Source: Flaccisagitta enflata (taxonomy: Eukaryota > Chaetognatha > Sagittoidea > Aphragmophora). From it: a stretch of DNA of 64,000 bases. The stretch is taken from positions 53,816,001 to 53,880,000 of the forward strand of contig OZ231127.1 of the NCBI GenBank assembly GCA_965153355.1. The letters are read 5' to 3'. This document shows positions 26,240-37,948 of the stretch, one piece after another. Positions within the stretch are counted from its first letter, which is position 1; the number at the start of each line of letters is the position of its first letter. A model generated the notes under the pieces. It was not told the origin of the DNA. It saw nothing but the letters and a program-made list of their open reading frames with translations, and ran no database searches. The position numbers and the translations under genes were made by a program.

Positions 26240-26570
26240 ATGATGCCCTCGAGCTGAAAACCGATTTCAGTCATGCATATCTCAACGACAGCAACCAGCT
26301 CTCTCTACAACCTGGAATCGAAATGATGCCATGTTTCGAATGAGATATTGATTTACTAGTTTTTGTATATAGGATGTATACCATATAGCAGGAGCGTAAA
26401 GGAAGGTACTGCCACTACTGCCGTAGCAGTACCTTTTATTGGCACACTTAATTTGTTGGGTTACTAATTTCTTTAAGAAATAGGAGGAGAAAAAAGGATA
26501 AAAGAATTAAGTGAAGAAAAAGAGAAGGAAAAATAAAAGAAATAATAGAAGAAAGAAAAAAGAGTAATAG
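26240..26570. other. No gene recognised
   Basis: Unique sequence turning A-rich (AAAGAAAAAG words) after 26470. It contains an imperfect inverted pair, GGTACTGCCACTACTGCCG with TAGCAGTACC (26403-26432). Confidence 0.5.
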
Positions 26571-26574
26571 TCGC

Positions 26575-26748
26575 AAAAGTGTTAGATGGTTAGCGATACC
26601 CAAGCCCTGCCTATGCTTCCACAAGGGGGAATCTTCTCTTTCTCTTCCTCCTACGTCCACCCCCCCCCCCACTCAAATCCTAGCCTCAAGGCCCAAATTG
26701 AAAGCATAGGTCATCGATCCCTTTGGAGCCGCTGCCTAAAAAGGGAAA
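26575..26748 (-). mobile_element. F4 element
   Basis: Minus strand: TTTTTAGGCAGCGGCTCCAA, AGGGATCGATGACCTATGCT, two GGCCYTGAGGCTAGGATTTG-type minisatellite units, a G-run, and tail GCAGGGCTTGGGTATCGC, TAACCATCTAACACTTTTGC, GACTATT. Confidence 0.75.
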
Positions 26749-27130
26749 GGGTGGTTTTTGGTAAAACTATAGCAGTTTGAAAAAAAAAACATTAGTTAGT
26801 TTCTGTTGGGACAATAAGTTTGTCGAACACAGATTAGGGGTGGCAGTGGTAAAAAATCTTACTCCTGTACGCCCCTGCCACATAGGATTCAAGCTGTTGA
26901 TTACGTTTTGATAGCTAGGTCCACTGATCGGTTATTTGCAAGTTGGTATTATTATGGAAGATTTCTAAAAACTTTTGCTCCTAGAATAATCGAGTGTGAT
27001 GAGCCACTTGTCATTTTGGACCCTGACTACTGAGATCTTCTCTGGATTGCTAAATTCTCTTTCGGAGTTCTTCCGCATTTTGGTTTTTCCCATGTCAATC
27101 TGTGGCCACATGTGGATGGGTAAAATCTTT

Positions 27131-27465
27131 TTAGGTGCGCCATAGCATCTCTATAACTAGCTCTGTCAGTCGGATGGTCACGCTCGAGTTGAAAATCTTT
27201 AAAGAAAGCAAAAATCACTGGAAATGATTCAGAAATATGATATGATGATTTTTCGGTGCTGATAGAATTCGGGATAGGTCTGATAGAGCTCAGGATAGGT
27301 CTGATAGAACTAGGGATAGTTCTGGTAGAGCTGGTGATAGGTCCGATAGGTCTGATAGAGCTCAGGACAGGTCTGATAGAGCTAGGGATAGGTCTGATGG
27401 AGCTAGGGATAGGTCTAATAATAAATAACGCCCGGCGCACCGTCTTGGCCCGTGTATTGTTACTA
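27131..27465 (+). mobile_element. F3 element carrying a 21-bp minisatellite
   Basis: Head TTTTTAGGTGCGCCATAGCA, TCTCTATAACTAGCTCTGTC; tail CCCGGCGCACCGTCTTGGCC. The tail GGCGCAC is the inverse complement of the head GTGCGCC. Between 27263 and 27424 the unit GATAGAGCTAGGGATAGGTCT-like (21 bp) repeats about eight to nine times. Because 21 is a multiple of three, open heptapeptide-repeat frames (IELGIGL or its minus-strand equivalent) arise; I do not treat them as genes. Confidence 0.75.
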
Positions 27466-27914
27466 AAAATCCATCCATGATACCGTGTTTGACATAAGCA
27501 AGGTAAGATACACGGTTGTCCAAGCCGCATGATAATGGCTAATCAAGCATTTGGACAGTAGCTGTATTCAAGCTGTAGCACTGACCGCTGGTATACACCA
27601 AACATTTTTTTCGGACCGACCGACCAACCAACAGCCATGGCGGGCTATAGACTAGACAAGTGTTTGTTCGACGGAGCCAGAGGCAGCCGACAGACGTAAG
27701 AACTCTCGGACCTACGCGTGTCTTATAAAGGCCAAATTTGCGAAAACGATTTTACCCTGAATCCCTGACCGGCATTTCCAGCATAGGTTTTCGGTCTTTC
27801 ATTGTCCTCTTTGTAGTGTCTGTCAGTCTGTAAGTCTGTCAGTCTTGTCTGGTTGAGTTTGCCTTCTGGCTACCCTATAGTCTTTCCTTCTTTTTTGCTT
27901 CGTTTTTTTCTTTG

Positions 27915-28940
<1,026 letters not shown>

Positions 28941-28949
28941 TAATCGAGG

Positions 28950-29562
<613 letters not shown>

Positions 29563-29921
29563 TTTTTGGGCTGTGGCTTGGAGGGGACGAATTCCTGTAG
29601 ATAGGGGAGCTTTTTTTCGACAGTTGGTTCGTTCTTTCGTCCGTCCGTTCATTTGTCGGTTCGTCACTCCAACAGCCCTCTCAGGCCTCAAATCATAACC
29701 CTCACACATGCCTCATAGCAGACCACTTTGACATCAAAACAACCATTTTTCAGGCCTCAGAACCTCAGTGACATTCCCCAAAATAACAATTTCTGAGCAG
29801 TACAGCCCCTGACCAGCTACATTCAGCTTCACATTACTCCCCTTTCGGCCTTACCATCCGAATCACTGCCCCCGCCCACCTGCAAACCACTACTTATTGG
29901 TCTGTCATCCGACCTTGTTTC
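29563..29921 (+). mobile_element. Composite decayed element (F4-like head, F1-like tail)
   Basis: Starts TTTTTTTGGGCTGTGGCTTG, GAGGGGACGAATTCCTG, then GTTCGTTCTTTCGTCCGTCC, a degenerate CCTCTCAGGCCTCAAATC minisatellite, and ends CTGCCCCCGCCCACCTGC with CATCCGACCTTGTTT. It mixes the head of the 33412 element with an F1 tail. Confidence 0.65.
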
Positions 29922-30155
29922 AATTCAAATTGTAGTTGACGTCACCAAGTCCCCTCCTTCGGTGATTTAAGGCGCACTCGAGAAACATTCAAGGCGGCAT
30001 TTCCACAAACTACTTGACACTTTTATGTGCTTTTGAGGAGAAACGAGGATCGGAGTGTGTGAGACTGTGAGAGTCACCGATTGCCGTTGTTGCTCAGACG
30101 CAGTTCTGGTTTGTCGGCTCTGGGCTCATACATATTTTTTTCGTATCTTGTTTTT

Positions 30156-30364
30156 AGTCGCGTGCTACGCGACTCTACACCCCGCTTTGTCGGTCCGTCC
30201 GTCCGTCCGTCGGTCCGTCCGTCCGTCCGTCCGTCCGTCACACTTTACTTTTTTTTTTGCGGTTTTTGGCCTCACTGCTCCTGCCCAAAAGATCAAGTGA
30301 CCTCAAATATGGCCCCTGCCCACCCGCACGCGACTGGGGTAGCCGTGTATCCGGCCTTGTTTTT
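30156..30364 (+). mobile_element. F1 element, well preserved
   Basis: AGTCGCGTGCTACGCGACTC head, CTACACCCCGCTTTGTCGG, long (GTCC)n, CACACTTTACTTTTTTTTTT, CACTGCTCCTGCCCAAAAG, CCCCTGCCCACCCGCACGCG, GACTGGGGTAGCCGTGTATC and CGGCCTTGTTTTT. Confidence 0.93.
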
Positions 30365-30639
30365 TTCATGGGGCGGGGGATCGGCATTTGTGACCGAGTA
30401 AATCGTCTTTAAGTTTAACTGATTATCAAACAAGACCAAGTGATGGCCATTTTGTGCGCCACGCTGATTAAGAATGTATGAATGAAAGTTTTGAATACAT
30501 GAACGTTATGGATGAACGCATTTAAACGAATCAATGAATGAATTGATTAATGAAGGAATGACTGAATGCAAATGAAGTTAAGAGGCTAGTGAAGTCGAGT
30601 GAGCGCAGACAACAAGAAAGACGCGGTTTTGAGCGGTTT

Positions 30640-30716
30640 TAACGTTAGCGTGACGGACCAACCAAACAACGGACATACATGACCTCTTGTAGATGTGCAA
30701 GGACGCACATAAAAAT
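30640..30716 (-). mobile_element. F3-like head
   Basis: Minus strand: TTTTTATGTGCGTCCTTGCA, CATCTACAAGAGGTCATGTA, TGTCCGTTGTTTGGTTGGTC. The hairpin ATGTGCGTCCTTGCACAT pairs well. The 3' part is probably the ATGAATGAA-rich stretch at 30470-30600, whose end I cannot define. Confidence 0.65.
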
Positions 30717-31306
30717 GGCCACTTAGAAATTTTGAAAGGAATTTTTTTAAAGACATTTTACTTCGAACGTAATCATCGGTAGAACCAGCACCAGTAAAGT
30801 GTATTGGTCGGTATTAATTCACGGTTGATCAACTGATTCACGGTTGATCAACTGGAACCGTATATGAATCTTAACCGACTAAACCGAATCCAGGCAATTT
30901 CAAATTGAAATGAAACATGATAATTTCTAAGTCGGGTGAACTTGTTTTTTACCACCAGACTGCACACGGACAAGACGGACAGGGCGTTGCTGTCGACACG
31001 AGGGTCGTCATTCATAAGTGCTCAACCCCTTTTTATGACAAATTTTGACATTTCTTTCTCCAACTACTTTTTGCTTAGAAAGAGGTTTTTACTCTCCAGT
31101 TGTCCGACCTTTTTTCTCTCCCCTTTTTCGAGCAATTGAATCGCGACAAAAAGAAGGTTGGATGTTTCTGTCGTTCCCTTTAAAATCACAATGACTTTCA
31201 CGAGCGTTTTATTTACATATGATTGACGGGGCCTTTTCTGCAGATGGCGTCTCCTCACTTATTTCCTCACTTACCCACTTTGGGAATCAGCCGAACAGCC
31301 AGATCC

Positions 31307-31600
31307 AAAAACAAGGCCAAGTAGGCCAACGATGCGTCCTCTTTGAATGAATGTTTTTTATGAATGAATGTTTTTATGAATGAATGTTTTTTTATGAATG
31401 AATGTCACTTATGAATGAATAAATGATTTTTTGAATGAATAGATGTATGCTTCTTTCACTGGATCAGGACCACTTTTCTGTTTAAAAAATGCATGAATTC
31501 GATGTTTTTAATGAATGCGTTACCCAACCAACCAACCAACCGACCGACCGACCGACCAACGGACAGAGCCTATTACAGAGATGCGAGGACGCACCTAAAA
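31307..31600 (-). mobile_element. F3 element with GAATG minisatellite
   Basis: Minus strand: TTTTTAGGTGCGTCCTCGCA, TCTCTGTAATAGGCTCTGTC, (GGTC/GGTT)n; internal ATGAATGAATGTTTTTT-type units; tail GGACGCATCGTTGGCC, TACTTGGCCTTGTTTTTGG. Head AGGTGCGTCC and tail GGACGCATC are inverse complements with one G:T-type exception. Confidence 0.85.
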
Positions 31601-31640
31601 ATGAAAGAATAAGTGACTGTAAAAATGAAAGAATAAGTGA
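31596..31640 (+). repeat. 24-bp tandem duplication, left arm only
   Basis: TAAAAATGAAAGAATAAGTG plus ACTG occurs, then TAAAAATGAAAGAATAAGTG again. The right arm (around 53510-53540) has a single copy. Confidence 0.92.
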
Positions 31641-31644
31641 GGAA

Positions 31645-32520
31645 GAAGTAGGGACAAAAGCCCAAGTTGAACCGCTCATTTGATGATTTGACTCCACGAG
31701 GCGTATGTTGGTAACGCCAAGTTAGCAGCAATATATATCCACCTTTGCATGAACTGAAAAAATCAACTGCATTGCAATAACAAGCTTATAATTTGCAGCT
31801 GACTTTCTGTTTGCATATTCGTTGTGGGCAGGTTCTCAAAAAATAGGGCACAACCACCAATCAATCTTCAAGAATACATTTTTTTTTTTCAAACAAAGTG
31901 GTAAAAACACGGCCATTTCACCCCCATTTGCCTTGCTCTTGAGTCTTTCTAGATTGACGACCTCGATTTCGTTCACACACATTGAAACTAAAAAGTTGTC
32001 TTTTTCAAGGATCACAATCCATCATCAAACGACCCAAATTATTGTTTGGGGCAAATCAGCCAAACCCATTTTCTTGTCAGTCACGTGATAACGACCTTAT
32101 GAGATGGTGTGCCCATACGCACACTGGCCCTAAATGACCACCTAAAAAGCTCCTAGGCCTATCTCAACTCTATCCACCCATAACCACCACCTTCCACTCG
32201 GCATATACGTCCATTGGTCCGTCTCTTCGTCGCGTTGGTCCCTAGGTATGTCGGTCCTTTTGGTGGCCAATAAGTACTTATTCAAAAAAAAAAAGAGAAC
32301 ATTAATTTAGTAGCGGACACGCAACTCTTTGTCCTTCCGTTGGTTGGTTCGTAATGTTCCAGTCGAAATGTAGAAAAACAAGCGTTTTAGATTCTTTTTG
32401 TATATATTTGCTGGCGTGCATTTTTTCTTTCCCTCCGAGTATCCTATATTTTCAGCTAGGCTCTTCCGACTCATTAGAAACCCTTATCTTGTCTCACTAC
32501 CTGTTTACCGACCCTTTTCC
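31645..32520. other. No gene recognised
   Basis: Unique sequence with a decayed GTCC/GTTGG stretch near 32210-32260 and an F3-like TTTAGTAGCGGACACGCAAC near 32305. An 88-codon frame (31822-32088) has no recognisable domain. Confidence 0.5.
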
Positions 32521-32534
32521 TTTGTAATACAATA

Positions 32535-32665
32535 GTAGTCGCAAAAGCGCCACATGGTCAGCTGTACCCGATGCCTTAAGTAAGTGACTAAGTGTATGTG
32601 GCGATGAGATGATAAGGGAAGCGATGACCTATGATTCCAAACTGGACAGATATAGGGTCTTGAAG
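32535..32665 (-). mobile_element. F4-type tail
   Basis: Minus strand: GATGACCTATG is not fully kept, but GGTCATCGCTTCCC, GGCATCGGGTACAGCTGACC, ATGTGGCGCTTTTGCGACTA matches the end of the copies at 26575 and 36600. Degenerate ~20-bp words with TCTTGAAGACAGGC continue to about 32780. Confidence 0.6.
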
Positions 32666-32949
32666 ACAGGCTTTAAAGTCCAAGGGGCCTTATTTGGGGT
32701 CTGAGATGCCCTATGTGAGGACAGAGAGGCGTGATTTGAGCCAAGGGGGACTTAGACTGATGCAGGGTCTGGAAAGCCTAATTTCTGGTTTTATGAAATA
32801 GGGCAGGAATGGCAGGGAGGTAGGAATGGAAGGAGGGAGGGAATGGAGGGAAGGAACAGAAGCTAGGAAGGAAGAGAGCACTGGATGGAAGGTAGGAATG
32901 CTAGTAAGGAATGAAGGTAGTAGTATAGATTTTTTTTCGGAATCTGTCG

Positions 32950-33051
<102 letters not shown>

Positions 33052-33188
33052 GCTTTGACTAAGTGTAGGTGGCGATATTTGCCATATTAAGATCAATCAA
33101 GATATCAACCAAAACGTGACCATTAATTGTGACTTGCCGTATTGCCACCATTGCCAGTCTTAAAAAAGCACAGGCCAACATGAGCGCT

Positions 33189-33208
33189 TTTTGGGTAGCG
33201 GCCCCCAA

Positions 33209-33241
<33 letters not shown>
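33189..33241 (+). repeat. F4 head fragment continuing as (GA)n
   Basis: TTTTTGGGTAGCGGCCCCCA AAGGG runs straight into GA repeats (~30 bp here, ~95 bp in the right arm). The microsatellite seems to have grown at the broken element end. Confidence 0.6.
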
Positions 33242-33244
<3 letters not shown>

Positions 33245-33303
33245 CATAAGAGCAAATGCGAATTTGCACATGAATCTCCATTACTCCTTATTTTTGTTAT
33301 TTT

Positions 33304-33942
33304 TAGTCGCGTGCACGACTCTTCAACCCATATGTCCGTTGGCGGTCTGTAACACTTTGCTATTTTTCGGCGTTTTTGCATTACCGCTCCTGCCCAAATG
33401 CTTGGTTAGTCTTTTTGGGCAGCGGACCCAAAGGGGACAAAGTCCTGTAGAACACATGGGACTTTCGTTCGTTCGTTTGTCCGTTCGTTCGTTTGTTTGT
33501 CCCCCCCCAGTCCCTCTCAGGTCTGAAATCGGCCCTCTCAGGCCTAAAATCTGCCCTCTCAGGCCTTGATTCTGCCCTCTCAGGCCAGAAATTTTGCCGT
33601 TTCAGGCCTGAAATCTACTCTCTCAGATTCAAGGCCTGAGCGGGCAGATTTCAGGCCTGAGAGGGTAGATTTAAATTTTAATGCCTGAGAGGGCAGATTT
33701 CAGGCCTGAGAGGGACTGGGGGTGGCGGACGGACGAACAAATGAACAAACCGATGAATGAATGAAAGTCCCCTGTGTTATAGAGGACTTTGTCCCCTTCG
33801 GGGCCACTGCCCTGCCTCTCATTCCGATTTACAACTATACAAAGCAGGGCAACGGGTATCGCTGACCACATATTGCCCTTGGGCGACCTCTTTATCACTG
33901 CCCCTGCCGACCCACACGCGACTTCGGTACCCGGCCTTGTTC
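33304..33942 (+). mobile_element. F1 element split by a nested F4-class element
   Basis: F1 5' part 33304-33411 (AGTCGCGTGCACGACTC, CACTTTGC-like, CCGCTCCTGCCCAAATGCTT) and F1 3' part about 33888-33942 (TTTATCACTGCCCCTGCCGA, CACACGCGACTTCGGTACCC, GGCCTTGTTC) flank the element at 33412-33887. Joined, the two parts give a normal F1 of ~165 bp. Confidence 0.8.
33412..33887 (+). mobile_element. F4-class element containing a ~396-bp hairpin
   Basis: Begins TTTTTGGGCAGCGGACCCAA, ends CAACGGGTATCGCTGACCAC and GCCCTTGGGCG. From 33417 to 33812 it is one long inverted repeat: GGGCAGCGG...GGGGACAAAGTCC and GGGACTTTCGTTCG on the left mirror GAATGAAAGTCCCC, GGACTTTGTCCCC and GGGGCCACTGCCC on the right. 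The middle holds CCCTCTCAGGCCTGAAATCTG-like ~21-bp units, about six one way and four inverted. Confidence 0.85.
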
Positions 33943-33980
33943 TTCTTCTTTTTGACATTTCTTCATCGTCTTTTTCTTCT

Positions 33981-34075
33981 GAATGAATGAATGAATGAAT
34001 GAATGAATGAATGAATGAATGAATGAATGAATGAATGAATGAATGAATGAGTGAATGAATGAATGAATGAATGAA
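33981..34075 (+). repeat. (GAAT)n microsatellite
   Basis: About 95 bp of GAAT with one GAGT variant near 34051. The right arm has nearly the same length and the same variant. Confidence 0.97.
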
Positions 34076-34174
34076 CTTGTGTCAGGCATCATGTCGTTGT
34101 GTGCGTAACTGGAAAACGGGATTGTTGCCCTGTTGGGCTTGTAATTCTTTTACTCATTCTTTCTTTATTTTACA

Positions 34175-34292
34175 TTATTTTTTTCTTATTTTTTTTTCTT
34201 TTTTTTTCTTTTTTTTTCTTTTTTTTCTTTTTTTCCCTTTTTTTTCTTATTTTTTTTTCTTTGTTCTTTTTTTTCCTTTTTTTATCTTCTTC
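34175..34292 (+). repeat. T-rich TTTTTTTTCTTT tract
   Basis: Long T-runs broken by single C or A bases, ending in TTCTTCTTCTTCC. Confidence 0.9.
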
Positions 34293-34528
34293 TTCTTCCG
34301 AGACCCCCCGACACACCGTGGACCAAACCCACCCTCGATGCAGACCAGCGACCAACCAACCACCCCATAAACACCTATAACACCTAAAACACCATATGTC
34401 CTTCCGAGTAACGGCGTTACTGGTTTCTCCATAAAATGCACGCCTGTAAAAATAATGTTTGTATGTGACAGATACTAGAGTTTTTTTCCTACCTTTGAGC
34501 GTTTATCAAATTCTTTCCGTAAGATTTT

Positions 34529-34732
34529 TAGTCGCGTGCACGCAACTCTACAACCCGCTCTGTCCATCTGTCTGTCTGTCGGTCGGTCGGTCTGTCGGTC
34601 GCACTTAGCCATTTTCAAGCTTATGGGTGGTTTTGGAGTTACTGCTCCTGCCCAACAGCTTGGTTGGTCTTTTTCTTCACTGCCCCTGCCCACCCGCACG
34701 CGACTTGTGTCACGGTATGGCCTTGTTGGTTA
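34529..34732 (+). mobile_element. F1 element
   Basis: TTAGTCGCGTGCACGCAACT head, CTACAACCCGCTCTGTCC, (GTCT)n(CGGT)n, GCACTTAGCC, TACTGCTCCTGCCCAACAGC, CTGCCCCTGCCCACCCGCAC, GCGACTTGTGTCACGGTATG, GCCTTGTTGG. Its tail hairpin is eroded. Confidence 0.9.
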
Positions 34733-34907
34733 ATGGTTCTCAACATTAGATACGAGCCATCCTGCCATTATTATATTACAACAATCTGTATCAACAGCTA
34801 TCCCACCATGGGGCCCCACGTCAGGCATTTCTATTTCTCACGTACCCTTTTCCCGCTATCTCGGAAAATAGCAAATTACGCTGATCGGGGCCAGCTTACA
34901 ACCAAAT

Positions 34908-35249
34908 GAAAACAAGCCCGACCGGGCAAAGATGCGTCCGGACTGTGTCTCTGCGTGTATTGATCATGTGACGTATATGGAGTGACAGATGGACGAACAG
35001 ACGGGTGAAACGACTCAGTAGTAAAGGAGGCTCTCAAATCATGTTGGTTGATCATTTGTTTCAGTATAGAGGTCTCACCGTTGCTAAAGACAGTCTGGAA
35101 ACGCGGTTTTTTGCCACACGTAACAGACGGACATACGGACAGACGTTCGACGGACAACAGCCGACGGGCAGACAGACCAGACGTTGGACGGACGGACGGA
35201 CGGACAGACCCTCTTATAGAGATGCGTTCCTGACGGACGCATCTTAAAA
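34908..35249 (-). mobile_element. F2 element, well preserved
   Basis: Minus strand: TTTTTAAGATGCGTCCGTCA, GGAACGCATCTCTATAAGAG, GGTCTGTCCGTCC microsatellite, tail CGGACGCATCTTTGCCCGGT, CGGGCTTGTTT. Head AAGATGCGTCCG and tail CGGACGCATCTT are exact inverse complements. Confidence 0.92.
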
Positions 35250-35357
35250 AGGTCGAAACATCACCTGTGTTACTTCCTGCCACCCATGGTGTAGAGAAAC
35301 AAGTGATTCTCAGTCTTTGATAGGCTAAGATGCGTGACCATCAGCTCATTTTCCTAA

Positions 35358-35410
35358 GTAAGTGATTAAGTAAGTAGGTAAGTAAGTAAGCAAGTAAGTA
35401 TGGTAGTAAG
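35358..35410 (+). repeat. (AAGT)n, left flank of an insertion
   Basis: AAGT words with small variants directly before the element at 35411. The same repeat resumes at 35802. Confidence 0.9.
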
Positions 35411-35798
35411 TAACGGGTGTTCGAATAAAAACTGGAAACAGTTTTTTATAGATTAGCTTTTTTGTTAGGGCCCCGAGAAAAAAGTCATGAAATAAAAAAA
35501 GATAGCGGATGACATAACTAACAGTTTTGTAAAAAAATTTTGATTTTATGATGCACCATTGCAAAGAAAATCAAGGTAGAAAACTTCCCGAAATTGCACT
35601 TTCAGCAAAAAACAGCGGAAAAACACTGTTTCCCTATTAAAATCTCCTCTTTAAGCTTTGCAAAGGACCACTTAAACTCAAGCCACTGCAAAAATCTTTT
35701 AAATTTGTGATCTAGGAACAAAGATCTAGACACCTAAAAAAACCGCACATTTCTAGCTTCTCTCGTTACAGACACAATTTTTTTTTGAACACCTGTTA
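35411..35798. mobile_element. MITE-like element inserted in an (AAGT)n array
   Basis: Ends TAACGGGTGTTCGAA and TTGAACACCTGTTA are inverse complements at 12 of 14-15 positions. Both flanks are AAGT repeat, as expected if a 388-bp element entered a microsatellite. It is AT-rich and non-coding. A GGGCCCCGAGAAAAAAGTCA stretch near 35470 is the only GC-rich part. Confidence 0.6.
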
Positions 35799-35801
35799 AA
35801 C

Positions 35802-35817
35802 AAGTAAGTAAGTAAAC

Positions 35818-35888
<71 letters not shown>
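35802..35888 (+). repeat. (AAGT)n microsatellite
   Basis: About 87 bp; right-arm partner ~56 bp. Confidence 0.97.
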
Positions 35889-36141
35889 GAAGATTTTAAA
35901 TCCAATGTTTCAGCAAACTCTAAGTAACACTCGGCGCTGTAATAGAACCTGACTGTTTTTGTCGTCTTATTCTGGGATTTAACAATTCACTAACCATGTC
36001 GTTATTTTACTGTTGTTCAATGTCTTACGTTGGCTTATTCCACTCAGCATGGCAATCGATGGTATTTGTGCCCACATTCAGTAGCTGTACCCGGAGAAAA
36101 ATATTTCACTTTGTTTCTTTCTGTCGGTCTTACTGTCTGTG

Positions 36142-36143
<2 letters not shown>

Positions 36144-36204
<61 letters not shown>

Positions 36205-36230
36205 CTCTCTCTCTCTCTCTCTCTCTCTCC
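36144..36230 (+). repeat. (CT)n microsatellite
   Basis: About 85 bp with one GTGTCT interruption; right-arm partner ~45 bp and interrupted. Confidence 0.96.
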
Positions 36231-36329
36231 TCGGTCCTTGTTTGCAAACTTTAGTCGCGAAATTCTTTGCAGAAATCCAGGAGTCGATATCCTGCACCTA
36301 CTTAGGATACGTTAACCTACTTTATTGCG

Positions 36330-36600
36330 CTTTTTCTTCTTTTTCTTCTTCTTCCTCTTCTTCTCCTTCTTCTTCTTCTTCTTCTTCTCCTTCTACTTCT
36401 ACTTATTCTTCTTCTTCTTCCTCTTCTTCTTTTTTATCTTCTTCTCCTTCCTCTTCTTTTTCTTCTTCTTCCTCTGCTTCTTCTTCTTCATCTTCTACTT
36501 CTTTTTCTTTTTCTTCTTTGCCTTTTTCTTCTTCCTCTTCTTTTTCTTTTTCTTCTTTTTCTTCTACTTCATTTTTTCTTCTTTTTCTTCTTTTTCTCCT
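36330..36600 (+). repeat. Imperfect (TTC)n tract
   Basis: TTC words with C and T insertions for ~270 bp. The right-arm partner contains a 25-35-bp F3-head fragment that this arm lacks. Confidence 0.93.
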
Positions 36601-36888
36601 TTTTGGGCAGCGGCCACGAAGGGGTCGATGACCTATGCTTTCACACATATGGGGGATTTTCTCCTTCTACGTCCCCCTCCTCAAAACCCAGTCTCGAAGC
36701 TCAAATTACAGTCTCGAGGCCAAAATTCCAGTCTTGAGGCCCAAATTCCAGCCTCAAGACCCAAATCCTGGCCTCAAGGCCGAAATCCTAGCCTGGAGGC
36801 CCAGATCCCGGCCTTGAGGCCCGAATCTCCACAGCTCACTTAGGCAGGGCACGGGTACCGCTGACCATCTAATGCTTTTGCGGCTATT
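36600..36888 (+). mobile_element. F4 element with ~20-bp minisatellite
   Basis: TTTTTGGGCAGCGGCCACGA, AGGGGTCGATGACCTATGCT, then about eight GTCTCGAGGCCCAAATTCCA-like units (36690-36830), then GGCAGGGCACGGGTACCGCT, GACCATCTAATGCTTTTGCG, GCTATT. CAGCGG of the head and CCGCTG of the tail are inverse complements. Confidence 0.8.
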
Positions 36889-37169
36889 CTTTTTCTTTTC
36901 TGTCTTCTTCCACCCTTCTCTTTTTCTTTAGCAACTTTTTTTCCTTTTTTTCGCATACTTCTTCCTCTTCTCTTTCTTCTTCTTCTTTTCTCATCAACTT
37001 CAGGGATTTGTTTGATGAAGGCGAACCTGAGGCCTTTTAGGGGTAATTGGAAAAGTTTTGTGATGTTTTGGGGGATTTACCGCATTCATTCAGTCGAATC
37101 GAGTCGAGAGGCGCTTTTCATCGATGCCCTTTCTCAACGGATCAAATGATATATCACTCATCTGAACGC

Positions 37170-37376
<207 letters not shown>

Positions 37377-37379
37377 TTG

Positions 37380-37940
37380 TGTCTGAGCGTGTGTATATGA
37401 GGAAAGAAATCCTCTTCGAGAATGAAAGGGAAGTGAATCAATTTATAATGAAATTAAAACCTCATAGTCACGTTTTCCCTTTGAAATACATTTTCAAGGC
37501 TAGAATCCATCCTATTCATGAATTTCTCAGATTTATCAAAGAATCGGTACGTGGTTGGGATGACGGCAATAGCAACGGTACAGGCGGCCGAGGCGAGAGG
37601 CGAAGGATGTTTACGAGGCGCTTTCCTTATGATCTGTAGACCGAATCATTTTATGTTTATGATTCCCATTTCTTAGGCGGAAAGAAAAACTCGATTTGTT
37701 TTCTTTTCTTCTCCTCCTTTAACTTTCTCCTACTTCTTCTATCTTTTGTCTTTTGCTTTGTATTTTATTCAGGTTTCTTCGTGTCTCATTGTCTTCTGTC
37801 TTTTGTTATGTCTATTCTTTCTTTCTTATATATTTCTTATTTTTCATCTTTTGTCTTTGCTTCTCCTCTTTTAGGGATCATCTTATTCTTCTATCCCTTG
37901 TCTTTTGCATTGTCTTTTCTCTATTCCTTTGAGATCGCTT
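37380..37940. other. No gene recognised
   Basis: Unique sequence, pyrimidine-rich (TTTTCTTCTC words) from 37690. The frame crossing 37178-37639 mostly reads the GT repeat. Confidence 0.55.
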
Positions 37941-37948
37941 CTTTTTTT

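Noticed and set aside
35246-35564. Telomere-like reading of AAGT and GAAT tracts
   Set aside because: The tetranucleotide units do not match TTAGGG or another known telomere motif and are flanked by ordinary sequence on both sides.
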